From Homalodisca vitripennis (lineage: Eukaryota; Arthropoda; Insecta; Hemiptera; Cicadellidae), in assembly GCF_021130785.1 (NCBI RefSeq), contig NC_060214.1, forward strand, positions 107,358,001 through 107,422,000: 64,000 bases of DNA. Direction: 5' to 3'. This document shows, piece by piece, positions 12,992 through 27,442 of the stretch. Position 1 is the first letter of the stretch, and each line of letters begins with the position of its first letter. The notes beneath the pieces are model-generated. The model did not search any database. It was not told where the DNA came from and was given only the letters and a program-made list of their open reading frames with translations. The position numbers and the translations under genes were made by a program.

Positions 12992-15664
12992 ACAATACTT
13001 CACGCAGTTGTACGTGTACAAAGTTGTATTGGCACTTAGTCAAGTCACTCCTAGCCCTTGTGCAGCCAACTTTGATCGCAAGTTTTAACAACGTATTCCA
13101 CCAGCCGCGTTGTTGAGATTTGCCCAATTTCTCTTGTCAACCCCTCATCCCCGCCCCGTTCTTTTTATTGGCTCAAACTTCTCGTATGTAGTAACTCGGT
13201 GGAAAATGTGTTTTTGTTGCTCGCTGGAAACTATTGGAGAGGGAATTTCAGAGACAATTAAAATCGAGTTTATACGTTTTGAAACACCGATATCTTTTCT
13301 CGTATATTGTTTTACTAGCAATCCATACTAAAGGAGGTCGCATTAAAGTAGTCCGGCTGCGACGGTAGATAGTGCGTCTGACCCCCTCCCCCTCCTTTTA
13401 CACGCCCAACATTGTTGCCAGTTTTACGTGTATGAAGAATTACTTATCAATCTTACCATCTGTTGCAATAAACAAATATTGTAAGTTGATACCGTAAGAA
13501 AACACAGATGTTTAAAACAAACAAGTGATGGCCATTGCTACGTCATCGTGGGAACAGCTGGTCGTCAGCAGCGATGTGGCAACACTGCCTCAAACGTCAT
13601 CGGACTATTTTTGTGTCGGCTACTCTAGTAACGAACGCACCCGTTCTGAGCTAATCTAATGACAATATTACAGATAATACGGTTACTATTAGAACATATC
13701 GTACATTTAATATTGCACTATGTAAAGTAGGCTACACTCCAGATATATGAAACTGGACATAAATAAACGTGTACAATGTAATTACTTAATAACGTTTTTT
13801 CGATATAAATATTTCGTAAACAATTTAGCCATAATTGTTCTTCTCCTTGAAGTATTTGCGTGATGCAATAAAAAAAGCCTGAAGCCTTATCACGATTTCT
13901 ATATTTAAAGCTGTTTTGCGCTTGGTATCGAAATGTCAACGCTTTTAACGGCTTCGTGGTGACATTATTATTGGGATCACCGCAGTCCGGCCTTGGCCAC
14001 TGTAACACGGATGAGAGATCGTGTTTTGTGCAGCTCTCAAATCGCGCAAGTTTTTCATTAGTCACGCGCAGCACTCTGACGGTGAGGTGATACAAACTTA
14101 AATCTTGAGTGCCAAAATGTGAATGCTTTTAGTGTCGAGTGGTGTTGCATCCGTGAGACACCATTGCGTGGATTAATGGATCGTCGATCTTTTTGTTGGA
14201 CTCAGTATAATAATAACTGGCATTATTTTTCACGCGGAATTTAGATTCGATTATTCCACTACTGTTTACACCGAGATAAACAAATAAGGAACGGAAAGGA
14301 GGAAATAGGAAATGGGAAAAGAATGGTAGGGAAAGTTTAATTCTGCTGTTCCCGTTTTTCACTCGACTCCGCCCACACTGGGGATACGTAGACGGCTGTC
14401 TGGCCCATGCAACCCTTTCAAATCTAGGGAGAATGTTTTCCCACCCGGTGAAGTTTTCCACCAGAGAACTGCTCTCGCATGGTCCTCGCATGAGCTATCA
14501 AGATATGTTGACTAAAGTAGTTAAAGACTAACCCTGCTAAGTGACGTGTACTCACGTGACCATTCTTTATATATATGACTACATTTCTATGGTAAACGAC
14601 GCCAACGTATTTTTGTTCCTTTTCCTTCTTTACTGTGTTGGCCGTAACAGCTGAGTTGTCGAGTTTATCACGTGATGGATGCAAATATCTAATAGTTCAG
14701 GATCCAATTTACCGATTTTTTTTTCTTTAAATCGACAGAGGATTTTTTCCCAAAATCGATTGTCAGCTGCGCTAATTTTGGTGGACGTCGAAATGGGAGA
14801 GCATTGAAAGCGTTAAATATATGACATGGTTTTTTTCTGTGGACGTGTTTTTTTAGCTTTACATGCTTGAAACCAACAGTCAGACAAAGTAAATAATTTA
14901 GCGTCAACTACATAAACATATTGTTGGCGACTTTCAAAGTCTTTTACGTAATCTGACGAACTCCGTCAAAATTAGTGCAGCTATCGATGGATTTCTTCTT
15001 TCCTAAGAAAAAATTTCAGGAAAAATTACAGTATGCAAATCGTCTCTTAGACTAGAAGTTGATATAGTTAATATTTATATTTCCAAAACCTACAATAACA
15101 ACTTAAAGTTTAGATTGTTTAGGTGAGGGGAGACTTTATTTATCGACCACATTCACTCGGGTTTCTGTTACCACGAAATGACACAAAACAGGAAAAAGTG
15201 TCGAATCAGTTTCACACTCGTCACCGGCAGCAGACAGGCTTGTCGACGACATTTTCTTCTCCGTCGTCAACACCTCGGCAAAGTGTCAGATTCTCCTTTG
15301 TATTCTGTCAGTTGCTGTCGGCAACACCTCTGCTGCAGGGGAAGTCGTGACTGGGTTTTTGAGTGAAACGCGTGACTCGCTGATACACGCGACTGTAGTC
15401 TCGGAATTGGTATCGTGTTTTTTTTTTATTTCTGAAAACAATATGACGCGACTGTTTGCGGCACCTGCAGTCAGTAGAGAAAGCTATTGATAAAACAGAC
15501 CTAATAAAACCACTGGTATTACTTGTGGTCTTACAGATTGTCATAATTATTGATCGGACTATTGTAAAGTAAATTAATCGTAGTCGGTTGAATAATAAAA
15601 TTTAGAAGTACAAAAATGTTTGTACAAATAAAAGTGCATTTCTTGTTATTGTTGTACACAGTTT
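10426..15664. other. No supported gene; scattered small repeats
   Basis: There is a (TA)n run at 12957-12989. Modestly GC-richer stretches occur at 11.33-11.65 kb (a 112-codon minus-strand open frame, no family recognised), 13.5-14.5 kb and 15.1-15.5 kb. They could hold unannotated 5' exons or a promoter of the downstream gene, but no splice-linked or TATA/Inr arrangement stands out enough to call. Confidence 0.45.
12957..12989. repeat. (TA)n microsatellite
   Basis: About 16 TA units preceded by other TATA-rich sequence. Confidence 0.95.
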
Positions 15665-15671
15665 GTTTTGT

Positions 15672-16136
15672 GAACAAGACGTCTAAGCGTTACTGTTTCT
15701 TGAACAAGGTGTCTAAGCGTTACTGTTTCTTGAACAAGGTGTCTAAGCGTTACTGTTTCTTGAACAAGGTGCTAAGCGTTACTGTTTCTTGAACAAGGTG
15801 TCTAAGCGTTACTGTTTCTTGAACAAGGTGTCTAAGCGTTACTGTTTCTTGAACAAGGTGTCTAAGCGTTACTGTTTCTTGAACAAGGTGTCTAAGCGTT
15901 ACTGTTTCTTGAACAAGGTGTCTAAGCGTTACTGTTTCTTGAGCAAGGTGTCTAAGCGTTACTGTTTCTTGAACAAGGTGTCTAAGCGTTACTGTTTCTT
16001 GAGCAAGGTGTCTAAGCGTTACTGTTTCTTGAACAAGGTGTCTAAGCGTTACTGTTTCTTGAACAAGGTGTCTAAGCGTTACTGTTTCTTGAGCAAGGTG
16101 TCTAAGCGTTACTGTTTCTTGAACAAGGTGTCTAAG
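15672..16136. repeat. 30-bp minisatellite, about 15.5 copies
   Basis: The unit is tctaagcgttactgtttctt plus gaacaaggtg, repeated head to tail with almost no divergence. Fifteen full copies and one partial copy are present. One copy (starting about 15771) has lost a T (29 bp). Several carry gagcaagg instead of gaacaagg. Since 30 is divisible by three, both strands show long repetitive open frames (10-residue repeats), which I regard as artefacts and not genes. Confidence 0.97.
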
Positions 16137-18711
16137 ATTGCGCATAGGTGTTCTAGTTGGTTTTCAGGTTTGTCATCTATCTATAGAGTAGACAAACTCT
16201 TCATGAAAGTAAAGTTAGTTTGTTGCGAGAAGTAGACGAGATTCCATACTAGAAGTCTCACGGATGCCCCCATAATGAGCAGAAGATCTCAAATTGGTTT
16301 AAATTGTCTCACGTTCAAGTAATCAGAGGGGCGGCCAAAACGCGCGTAGTAATCAAGTCGTGTTGACTTAAACTTTAGCTCGGCACCACAGCAGTGTGCT
16401 CTTGAATGCAACTCAGCTACCAGGCTCCCTGATTTAGCCTATGTAAACAACCGGGCTCTGCTCTGCTCTGCTCGACTCGGACTGTTGTTTATTACACAAG
16501 CCCCCCCGATATTTACCCGTTCAATCCCCCAGTTTACTGGTCTAATCAAATTAATTAATGCTAGGAGGTGCGATGAACAATATGGAGGTTTTTCAGTTCG
16601 ACCCTACAAGTCAACATGCATATTCAATTATTCGTGACTCCATTCATTCTAGTGTTTGTATAATGTTTTGTGGGGAAAACTGTTTGTTTTTCCTGGATTG
16701 TGGGATTTTAGACTGGCTGGAGTGATCTGCTAGGAGAACTAAATATCTATACATAACCGCTTCAGATACCCATTGGGATAAACAAAACCAATTAATCTGT
16801 GTATATAGCCATCTGGATAGTAGAAATTGGATGTATGGGTTTATAGCATTGTACTACCTAATTTTACAAATAATTATGGCATGTGTTCATTAAATTGTTG
16901 TGTGGTACAGTAGTTATATTCCATTTTAGTTCTGATAATGTCAGTGGGAATTGCATAATTTTGAAGTTGCTCAACTGGCCACTGATTATTTGTTATTGAG
17001 GCATGTAACCAATTTTTAACACTGAAAAAACTAATCATGTACTTCACTGGTATAGTTTAAACAGGTGAAAGATATTTGATTATATTTGACTTTGAAGATT
17101 TGAGAATTAAATGGGAATTAAAAGTATTGTTCTATATCTATTACTTAGCAGTTGCGTTAATTACAGTTATATCAGAGGTTTTTCTAACAAAAAGGGAAAA
17201 GTTTCCCTTCTTTAGGAGCACAAATTCTGAGTGTGTCATTACTGGTGTATGGATGGTGTACCACACCGCTCTGCTGAACAAGTTGAACTAATAATCCACC
17301 CCAGCATCCCTCCCTCTTCCCCATCTGGTTCTGTTGTCCATCCAAAGCATGCTGGATCTTTTCAAAATCTAACATACAGTGTTGCAGTTAAGTCTGGAAA
17401 CTACGAGAAATAATAACTAATTGTGGCATCTACTTTTCTATGTACTCGTAGTTGGTGATTGAGTGTTACCTTTGGGTTACGTTCTATGAGACATAAAATA
17501 ACATCCTTAATGATAGCCCATGCTTTGTTGCACATCTTTGTAAGGGTATTTGCATGCATTTCAAATATTTCTGTTATTACTTCTAGCCATGTTAAGTCTC
17601 AAAAGTTTTAAACATTAAAACACCTATGATATACCCTTGAACACATTTCACACAAACTCTATTCATTGGCCGTATAAGATATACATTTTAAATTGCAAAA
17701 CCATGTGACCAAAAAAATAAGGAAAGAAAACATAATAAACATCACAATTTTTGGATAAAACTTGAGGTCGTTTCTAGACAGTTTAAAAATATTTTAATTG
17801 AATTCATTACAACTTTAAAAGAGAAGAAATGTTTAAGCACGTAGAACCATCTCCTGTGTAAATTTAATGAAGCGGTAGGTGTATTAAGGGTGAGGTTGGT
17901 TTCAACACTTGATGCCCAGTGTGGTGTATCTCACTAGTCACCCCTTCCTGCCATGTTACTGTTTTTGTGAATCCAGCTGTTACAGGACTCACTCTACTGT
18001 ACACTGTAAACCAATAACAGCCACAGAAATTATTGCGGTCCCTCCAACTGGAATGCCTCAGGGTCGTGTAATTATTGCTAGATATTCAATAGAGAACATT
18101 TTTGCAAAAAGTTGTTATCCCTTTTGTTGCGATTCTCTTATCATTTCAGTGTTACAGTTTTTGAAAATCCCTGGATAATGGTTCATAAAAATGAATTACC
18201 GAATTTACCTTACAGATCTCACCTTTTCAAATAGTTTTATAATCTCTCTATGCCCTTAGAGTGCTGTAAGGGTTTTGTTACAAAATCAAATGCCATAGCA
18301 AAATTTTGTTTCTGCCAGGTTTAGTAAGCCTATATCTCATGAAAAACTATTTTCAGGTGTGTGATACCCTTGTCATGTTCTTTCGTACTCTTTACAAAAT
18401 TTGGATTTAAATTATTTTTCAGGAACAAAAACATTTGTAACACAGTCAAACATGATGTGTATGTAAATTATGAATTGTAAGTGATCTTCGCCAAACTTGT
18501 GAACTCTTTGTAGCTTTTACTGCCATTCAAATATTTGTAACACTTGTGCCTCTTAAACATTTCAGTGCTATTGGTTGATGAAGTCAATATTTGGTCCTAA
18601 TAAATGTCAAGACCAATAGATATATCCATTACATCTTCAGTAGATATCTAGATGAATTTTTCTCTTGTCATGTGTATTCTCATATGTGCAAGTCAGTTTG
18701 AATAAGAGTTA
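16137..18711. other. No supported gene
   Basis: AT-rich sequence with a short CTCTG-type run near 16455-16475 and a GC-richer patch at 16.33-16.52 kb. Nothing further is supported. Confidence 0.5.
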
Positions 18712-19168
18712 CAGGGATGCTACAGGTCAGGGAAATCAGGGAAGTCTGGGAAAAGTCAGGGGAAAAAAACAGGACTGGAAATCAGGGAAAAGTCAGGGAA
18801 TCCGGTCTCAAGTCAGGGAAAAGTCAGGGAATTTCGACGTTGGTCAGGGAAAAATATAAAATCCCTTTACACAAATAAACTCTGTAATTTCTATGTGCTA
18901 CTAATTAACTTATGGTGCAGTGTTCTAAAGTATTTTACTTCTGTGTTGTAAAAGATCATTTAAGTCAATCTTTTTGTACGTATTAAACTGTGTTCACTTT
19001 ATTTTTTGCTTTTTTATATTTGCCACCCTGTTAGCCTCAACACGGCTTTTTTCTACCCATTAATTGCCAAAAACCCTGGGGATTGCTTTGAAAAAAGTCA
19101 GGGAAAAATGAAAAATTTGGTCTGGAAATCAGGGACAATTTCATTATTGGACTCCTGTAGCAACCCTG
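18712..19168. mobile_element. Non-autonomous TIR element with TCAGGGAA subterminal repeats
   Basis: The ends are CAGGGATGCTACAGG (18712) and CCTGTAGCAACCCTG (ending 19168), inverted repeats with one mismatch over 15 bp. Inside, (g)tcaggga(a) recurs many times close to the left end (18728-18850) and again near the right end (19096-19135). Terminal CAGGGTTGCTACAGG with CAGGGAA arrays is a pattern seen in widespread animal DNA transposon families, probably hAT-like. No transposase is left (457 bp). Target duplication is not clear. Confidence 0.65.
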
Positions 19169-19356
19169 TGTTAGTCTACACTGGGCTTAATCCAAAATCT
19201 GGAGTGTAAGAGTAGCAAAATCAACTAATAATCATGTTGTTACGTCAAGTTACTAGTAAAAGCTATGTTCAAAATTGTCTTCTGTTCGTTCTAACCCATT
19301 TCTTTTCCGCTGTAGGAAATAAAATAGTGACCATTATATTATTTTAACCTCCATAA

Positions 19357-20417
<1,061 letters not shown>

Positions 20418-20471
20418 CAATTTGGTCCAATTCTTGATGTAGAAATCATTTTCAATGAACGGGGGTCGAAG
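20418..20471 (+). CDS. Rbfox1: Rbfox1 exon 2: RRM middle, 54 nt
   Basis: Acceptor ttgacag precedes CAA and donor AAG|gtaagc follows. The 18 codons read QFGPILDVEIIFNERGSK, which covers helix 1 to strand 2 of the Fox-1 RRM and supplies the Ser-Lys in front of RNP1. Both borders are phase 0, so the exon joins exon 1 (..MFG) and exon 3 (GFGFVTF..) without changing frame. The separating intron is only 821 bp, the shortest in the gene. The protein match to Fox-1 is near complete. Confidence 0.97.
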
Positions 20472-22157
20472 GTAAGCACTATTCTAGTCGTAAATTTTGC
20501 TGTAGATTCCGTCAGAATGGAATTTTAATCCTGCTCAGATTAAATTTTTAATGCTGGTTTAGAACTCCTTCATTTTCTCATAAGTTTATGTAATGGTTTG
20601 CCGTAATTCATTAGGAGTTGGCTCTACCAGCAGGCTTGGTTTTAGCCCCATAACAACAATGTTAAACTTCAAACATTTTTCAAAATTTATTTTTTTAGAA
20701 TTATACGAATATCTCATGTCAAAGATACGATTAAATACGCATACAAACACTTTTTTTAGATTTTTCCCTAGTTTTTAGTTATTTTTAAAACATCTCAAAT
20801 TTGTTCATTATTTAAATATTCAAAAAGTGCACACGTAAAAGTGAAGCTTTAGGATGTGTATTTAAATCGTATCTTCAAATTGAAAAATCTCCTGTAATTC
20901 TACGACCAAAAATAAGGGCGTAAAAGTATTTTAGGTTTAACACTGCCATTACTTACAACTTCATGACAGCTGTGTTTTAAGTTGTTACCGTGGAAAGTTT
21001 ATTGTAGGATTAAGATTCCATTCAGTTTGTTCTCATTATATCTTGTACTTTTTTATTTGAACTTATTTTCACATTGTAAGAGATTACAGTATTAGTCAGG
21101 GTGATCATTTCAATGTACACCAAAATCAAATAACACGGTTGCAATAACTGATTTCCTTTGTTTAGGTTCCATATATTTGATTTGGATAAAGATAAAGTTG
21201 AAAAGTTAAAACTTGTTTCATAAAATTTGTTGGATGAAAAAAAAGCAAGTAAGCCTGGTTATTAAAAGAAAGTGTTTGTTCTTAGGCTTTTGATATTTAC
21301 CCAAATGATATATAGTGAGTGTTATAATTATGATATATCATATATAATTGTTTTAATGCCTAAATACCAAAACTCCTCCTCTTGCCAATTGCTTATAGAG
21401 AGGAGGTATAAATAGTAATTCTGTGGATCAAGTAATCCTGTGATATGTACAATGAGTGCTCTTTATATTTTTTTGTGAAAAACTTAAGAAAGCCAATTTT
21501 TAAAAAAATTTTGTTATCACTCAAAGCTTTAATTGAGCTAAAAAATGTTGTTGAAAAACTGAAACATTTCATAAAACATGTCTCAGGTTTTTGTTTATTA
21601 AGTCTGTGTATACTATTCAAAATTTTACCAAATCATACGTTTCACAAGAATATTAATTTATAAATCTAAAATGCCTCATAAAATGAGATCATGTTTACTC
21701 CATAATACATAAAATATACTAAAGTAATGATTTTTACGCTTTTTTGAGTTCACATCATTTAAAAAAATCACTCTTGTACCCATGTATGTTGCAAACGTGT
21801 TACAACTTATGCTCTTTTTTGTTTCAGAGCTTGTGCTTGTATTTACGATTATATAAGCAACACTGAAATATAACCTAGTCTTAAAATTGTTTAGTCAAAT
21901 TTGTTTTTTTTTTTAAATAAGTTAAATATTTTGCCCAATTTTACGCTACTTGTCTTTATTTATTGGTAAATATTTGTACTAATTTTATTATTTTCCACTG
22001 TTTTATCAGGCTTACTATTTGTTGGTAGCCGTCCTAAGTTATTGTGCAGGGTGATAATCTTAACAACTAGATATAGAGATTTCCATGTTGTGTTTTTCAA
22101 TCACTGTACAGTTTTAAAAAGTCCAGTTTTCTATCTGCTAATCGTTGAACGATTGCT

Positions 22158-22317
22158 GACAGTATATATAAACTCAGTGAACGTTCGTTGACAGTATATA
22201 TAAACTCAGTGAACGTTCGTTGACAGTATATATAAACTCAGTGAACGTTCGTTGACAGTATATATAAACTCAGTGAACGATTGCTGACAGTATATATAAA
22301 CTCCGTGAATGAATGTA
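22158..22317. repeat. 32-bp minisatellite, 5 copies
   Basis: The unit gacagtatatataaactcag + tgaacgttcgtt starts at 22158, 22190, 22222, 22254 and 22286. Middle copies are identical and contain the palindrome GAACGTTC. The flanking copies have gaacgattgct. It lies inside an Rbfox1 intron. Confidence 0.95.
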
Positions 22318-25300
22318 GGTCATCCGGATCTGCTTTTTGACAAATTATTTAATTATTTTGAAGTAAAATTCTTCAAAGCAGTCCCTCTTGTAATTCATCG
22401 GTGGAAAGGATGCAACAAAAGATGACACAAACTAGATAGTTCTTTATCATTATTATTTTTCTAGAATTATTAAGCAATTTCAATTTCCAGCTCATGTACA
22501 GCAGAATTGATTTTTCATGTCGTTAAAAAGATTAACCAATATATGTCTCGTGTTTGTATCTAAACTGTTGGAACGCTGAGCATTTTTCTTTGTGTTTATG
22601 GGTTGAAATTGGAAGTGAACAAAAAATGAAATTGTTATGTATTGCCTAATTAGTTGCCATGTAGACGTAAATTTTTTATTAGCAGAATAATGTAAATTGA
22701 AAACCTGTGATAATTTCATAATGTTATAACTTTTTATTGAAAATTCCTTTAGTGTACATCAAATCACCTGCAGCTATTAGTAATAAATTCAATAATATTA
22801 GCAAACCAAAAATTTCACTCCCAATCTTCTAAGCTTCATCCATCAGTTTGAAATGTGTATGTCTGTTGAATTAGTTATTATATTAATTGAATGATTTTCA
22901 GTAGGTTTAGTTTTTCTTTTTATTAAAAAAATTTAAACTAAATAGTTTTATATTTATGTAGAAGTTGAGCGGTATAGAATAACAATTCCTTATCAACTAA
23001 AAGTAATCACCATCTTGAATTTGATCCATCCTTGAAGCATTATTATCAGTGTTCAAAAAATCTGCAAAAAAGTGTTGAAATGTAAGAATTTTATCCTAAA
23101 AAATATGGCAAAATCTTAACGTTTTATCAGAGTTGAAACATAGCAACAAATTGTGGTATGTCAAGTTGATATGAGACAACCAAATTTCGTCTTTGAAAGT
23201 TTACGCTGGGATTGAAAAATTAAACATAGAAATCCCTATATCAAGTGGTTACATTCGGCTGTCTATTATAATATAATAAAATTCATTCCAAATGTTTTAT
23301 TTTTACTATATAACTAGTATATTGTTAGTCAAATAAGAGTATTTTTGTGCTATTTCCATATTGAGAACTAGTGTATACTAAGTCTGGTGTTGTGTTATTT
23401 AACTGTTAATTGCAGGTACTTTTCTTTTGGTTACAGTGCCACATTTCATCTACAGTCCATTGGAATACATTTTAAACCATTTAAGTTTTATGTTTTGTTT
23501 TAAAATAGCAGTTGATGGTAATTATATTTAGTTACCAATTGCTAATATAGTGTCCTCTCAAATATTGTCGTAAAGCTACTCAAAATAAACTAAAAAATGT
23601 ATCATTCAAAATTTGAAGGTTTTGTAGAATGTAATTGTAATAAATGGTAATCAGTAATGTTTACTTTAGATCTTTTAGAAGAATTGAAAATTTTAAATTA
23701 TTAATATTAATAAAGTATTAAAATTGCAGTATTAAAGTGAAATAGATTGATTTTACATTTCGTGGACTTTTCCGGTCAGTATTAACTTTATGAACAGATA
23801 CAACCAATAATGACTATCAGTCAAGTTCGTATGTTGTAGTAATGATAGATATTGCAAGTGATTTTTCAGATATTACGAAAAGAAAAGTACCTGGATATTG
23901 TCAATTTCACTCTCACATAAACCAAGGTGTTCACTTACAGACTTATTTATCTCGTACAAACAGATTATATACATGGAAAGGAAAAGTTTTGAAAATTGTG
24001 TTTAAGGATTTTTGCTGGAAATATACCTCAGAGATTGTCAAAAGTCAAAATTTCCATTTCCAACACTTCTCTTGTCTGAGCAGTTGAGAGTACAGTACCG
24101 TAACAAAATGATGGAGAGTATAAATAATTTTTATTTCTAGAAGTGATTGTGTGGTACCAAAGCAGGCAGTAGTGTCTGTATGTTTGTCGCACGCGGAATT
24201 GTACGTAGCGCGGACTAATCGTTGCGGACTGGTAGCGCGCATGATCCTATACTCGCTAATCTCTCACTCTATCTCTGTCTGTATCTCTCTCTATCTTCGA
24301 TTGTGTTTCATTTGTTTCCGTTTTAACTCGTACCAGCCAGACAAGCACAGGTAGCTCCACCTAAACTGCCCAGTTCACCTTTGCTCTGCTTCACACTCAT
24401 AGTTTATCGCTTCATTGTTATATACTGTTGTATCTTCTTATGCATTGTTGCCTTTATTATCTTATTATAGTTTTTGTAACTCTGCTGCTCTGTGTGTGTG
24501 TCATGGTGTAATTTAAATACTAACATCTCTCAGTGTTACACATGGAAAGCGTAGATTTTTGTAATATTTTTGTGTTTGCGAATTGGCCCATTCTGAACGC
24601 AAAGAAGAAGTAAGAATTCCGTAAATGTTTATTTGGTAAAACACTGTAATAAAATTGTTTGTGTTACAATTCAAAATTTTATATAGCTTTAAATCTGCAG
24701 TGAAATGAATGTCTGAATACGTTTATAGGATTAATTTTTGAATTACGGATAAAAGGAAATAAAAATATTTACATTAATTGTTTAATTTTAATTAAGTTCG
24801 CAAAACATTTTATAATATAAATAGTTTATGGCACAGATAGTAATTACTAAGCAATAGATCTTTTTGACATTAACTATATAAATTTTATTTGAAGAGAAAT
24901 CTTAGTTGATAATGCTCTCAAAAATCATTTATTACAAATGAGTTTTTCAAAATCCTTTATTTTATTACTCCATTACTTGTTAAGAATGCAAATAAACAAT
25001 TCAATAGTAATGTAAAATGAATTTAAAAAAGTTTAACCCTTGAAGGCTATGACTTCAATGATTGTTGAGTTAAAAAAAACCAACTATCCAATTAGTAACA
25101 GTAGTTAGACATTCTGGGAGGGGCTAATGTTTGGCAAGGGTGCAATAACACTACTCTCACATCAATTGTCCACAATTATCTGTTAAACACCCAAACATGC
25201 AAAATTTGTTTGTGGCATTTGAAAAATGTGGACCAAAAATGCTGAAAACAAGTTTAACGGCTTAACCCTTGGTCAATCCGATTCCACCTAACATCCTAGT

Positions 25301-25757
25301 TGATCAATCACAGTAAAATGGTGTGGAAATTGTTTTGCATTTTTGTAAAGTATGTGTGTTTTTTTACATTGGGTCTAATTGCTATTCAATAGAAACTTTT
25401 TATTGTGTCCATTTAGAATAAATTGTTTGTATGTAAAAAAACGCTTTGTTTCTACAACCACTCAAGTTCAAAAATAATAAAATCTAATTGAACAAAAACA
25501 GTATTTTTTAATTATGTAAATTAAACGGGCGTTTTACTCAACCTTAACAAAATAAAAATAAATCTTTGTCTTTATTTTTATATTCTCCACTGTCATGTGT
25601 TTTTTGCTGTCATACCATTGAAAAATTTGACAGACACATTCAGTTATCTGCTCTTTTGAATCTGTGAAACATTTATTGCATATAAGTGGGAATATAATTA
25701 GAAAAATTAAAATTTAGTGCATACATTTAAACAAATTCTAAACAAAGATAAAAAAGA

Positions 25758-26290
25758 AAGGGTATTCTTTGTTTAAAGTTTGTTTTTGACAATGAAAGGA
25801 TTGTGAAGGAAACAAGATTTTTCCGGACATTTGCCATCGTTCAGTGATACAAAAAATCAGTAACACTACGTTTCAAGATCTGCGAACTAATCTCTTCTTC
25901 AGGTAAATAACTAACCTAACACATAATTACAAACTAGGTTAAAATAAATAGATCATACTGTTGTGACATGCGTAAGTCAGGAATCACAACCACAGTGTTT
26001 GTGTTAACATCACTAACTCTAAAACATGCACATAATAAAAAATTAAACACAACACTAATTATTTAAACTGAACTACAGAATACAGATAGTTGAATACAGG
26101 TCACAGGTCAAATATAAAGAATATCAAAATACAGAATACAGGTCACAATGCGTTTGCATTCGCCAACCAACCACCTACGACTAAGTTATTTACCTGAAGA
26201 AGAGATTAGATTGCAGATCTTGAAACATAGTGTTACTGATTTTTGTATCACTGAAGGATGGTAAACGTCTGGAAAAATCCTGTTTCCTTT
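25758..26290. mobile_element. Fold-back element with about 105-bp arms
   Basis: The left arm (25806-25912, from aaggaaacaagatttttccg to caggtaaataact) pairs with the right arm (26184-26289) with only a handful of mismatches. The spacer is about 270 bp and contains a short duplicated phrase, aatacaggtcaca. Related copies occur at 34.65-35.02 kb and 51.44-51.59 kb. No transposase is present. As intronic RNA it would form a long near-perfect hairpin. Confidence 0.85.
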
Positions 26291-27442
26291 AGATAAGGTA
26301 TATGCTTAAGAGTAATAAATTTGCTATTTAAATGTGTATTTTTAAAGGTTCTCTTCCCAAGGTTTTTGGTCTGCATTTTTGAAACACTGTGTATAAAAAG
26401 GAATAAAACCAACTGTAGTTTATATTTTAAATGAAAGAGAATTTATGGTTGATTAAATGGGAAGTTATGTATCACACAAATTTGAACTCGGTATTTTGTA
26501 AGTTGAAGAATTCATACACTTGCATATAATTTATCGTTATGTTGGTTTGTGACATATGTATTATTTAATCTCGTAAAAGTGACCTTAAAATTATTGGAAA
26601 CAACCTGACCCATCAATGAGGAAAGAATGAAGTCATATTTTTACATTCAACGTAGGTGTAACCATTACAGGAAATTGGATCGCAAAGAAACCAACATAGA
26701 TGTTGTGAAATGCATGCAGGTAGTCGACTGGGCAGTGACACTGTGCTTGTCTGTGGCACATTGTACATAGAATTTAAAAGTATTGTTGCTTTTTTTATTT
26801 AAAGCTTAGCTTAGATAGGATATCCAGTGTTTGACATGATGAGGTGTGTGCGGCGGAGTCTAACCTACCTCCGCCAGTAGTGTTCCATAATCTTAGCTTT
26901 ATATTGTTACTATATTGACATGTTATGATAAATGTGGCTGGCATGGTCGGGCCACTGCGGTGACGGAAAAGTACATAGAATTTCCTCAACTAGTGTTTGT
27001 TCCGAGTTAGCTTTTCTAGACGTAATGCATGCTCCGAGAAAGATAGCAGAAGTAATGGTGATGCTCTCTGTTGGAGTTGATTGATGATACTGAAATTCTA
27101 TAAATGTTAACTAACTCTGTGGAACGTGTTACAGAATTGTTACTGGTTTTGAGAGATCCACTGGTCACTACTGTTGTAATGTTCTCGTTTTCACAGTGCT
27201 CTCAATAAGTCGCTTCTGGACAGAAATCTCTTGTGTCCGAGAAGGAGGAATTTTGCTTTTGTAAAATCAGTAACAATCTGTCACACTCAGATTTGTTAAA
27301 TTTCTGGAGATTCTGTGTACAGTTAACTGTGTAATCTTTATGTAAGAAAACAATGATATTTTGTTGCACGTTGCTGGCCCATGCCCCACGCCCGAAATAA
27401 AACAACAGTATTGAAATATTTTGATCATAAAGTTTTTTACAT

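Noticed and set aside
15750..16235. Long repetitive open frames on both strands (131 and 148 codons)
   Set aside because: They follow from a 30-bp tandem unit with no stop in these frames; no start context, splice link or known family.
16590..16620. tRNA B-box-like cagttcgacccta
   Set aside because: No matching A box or cloverleaf upstream.
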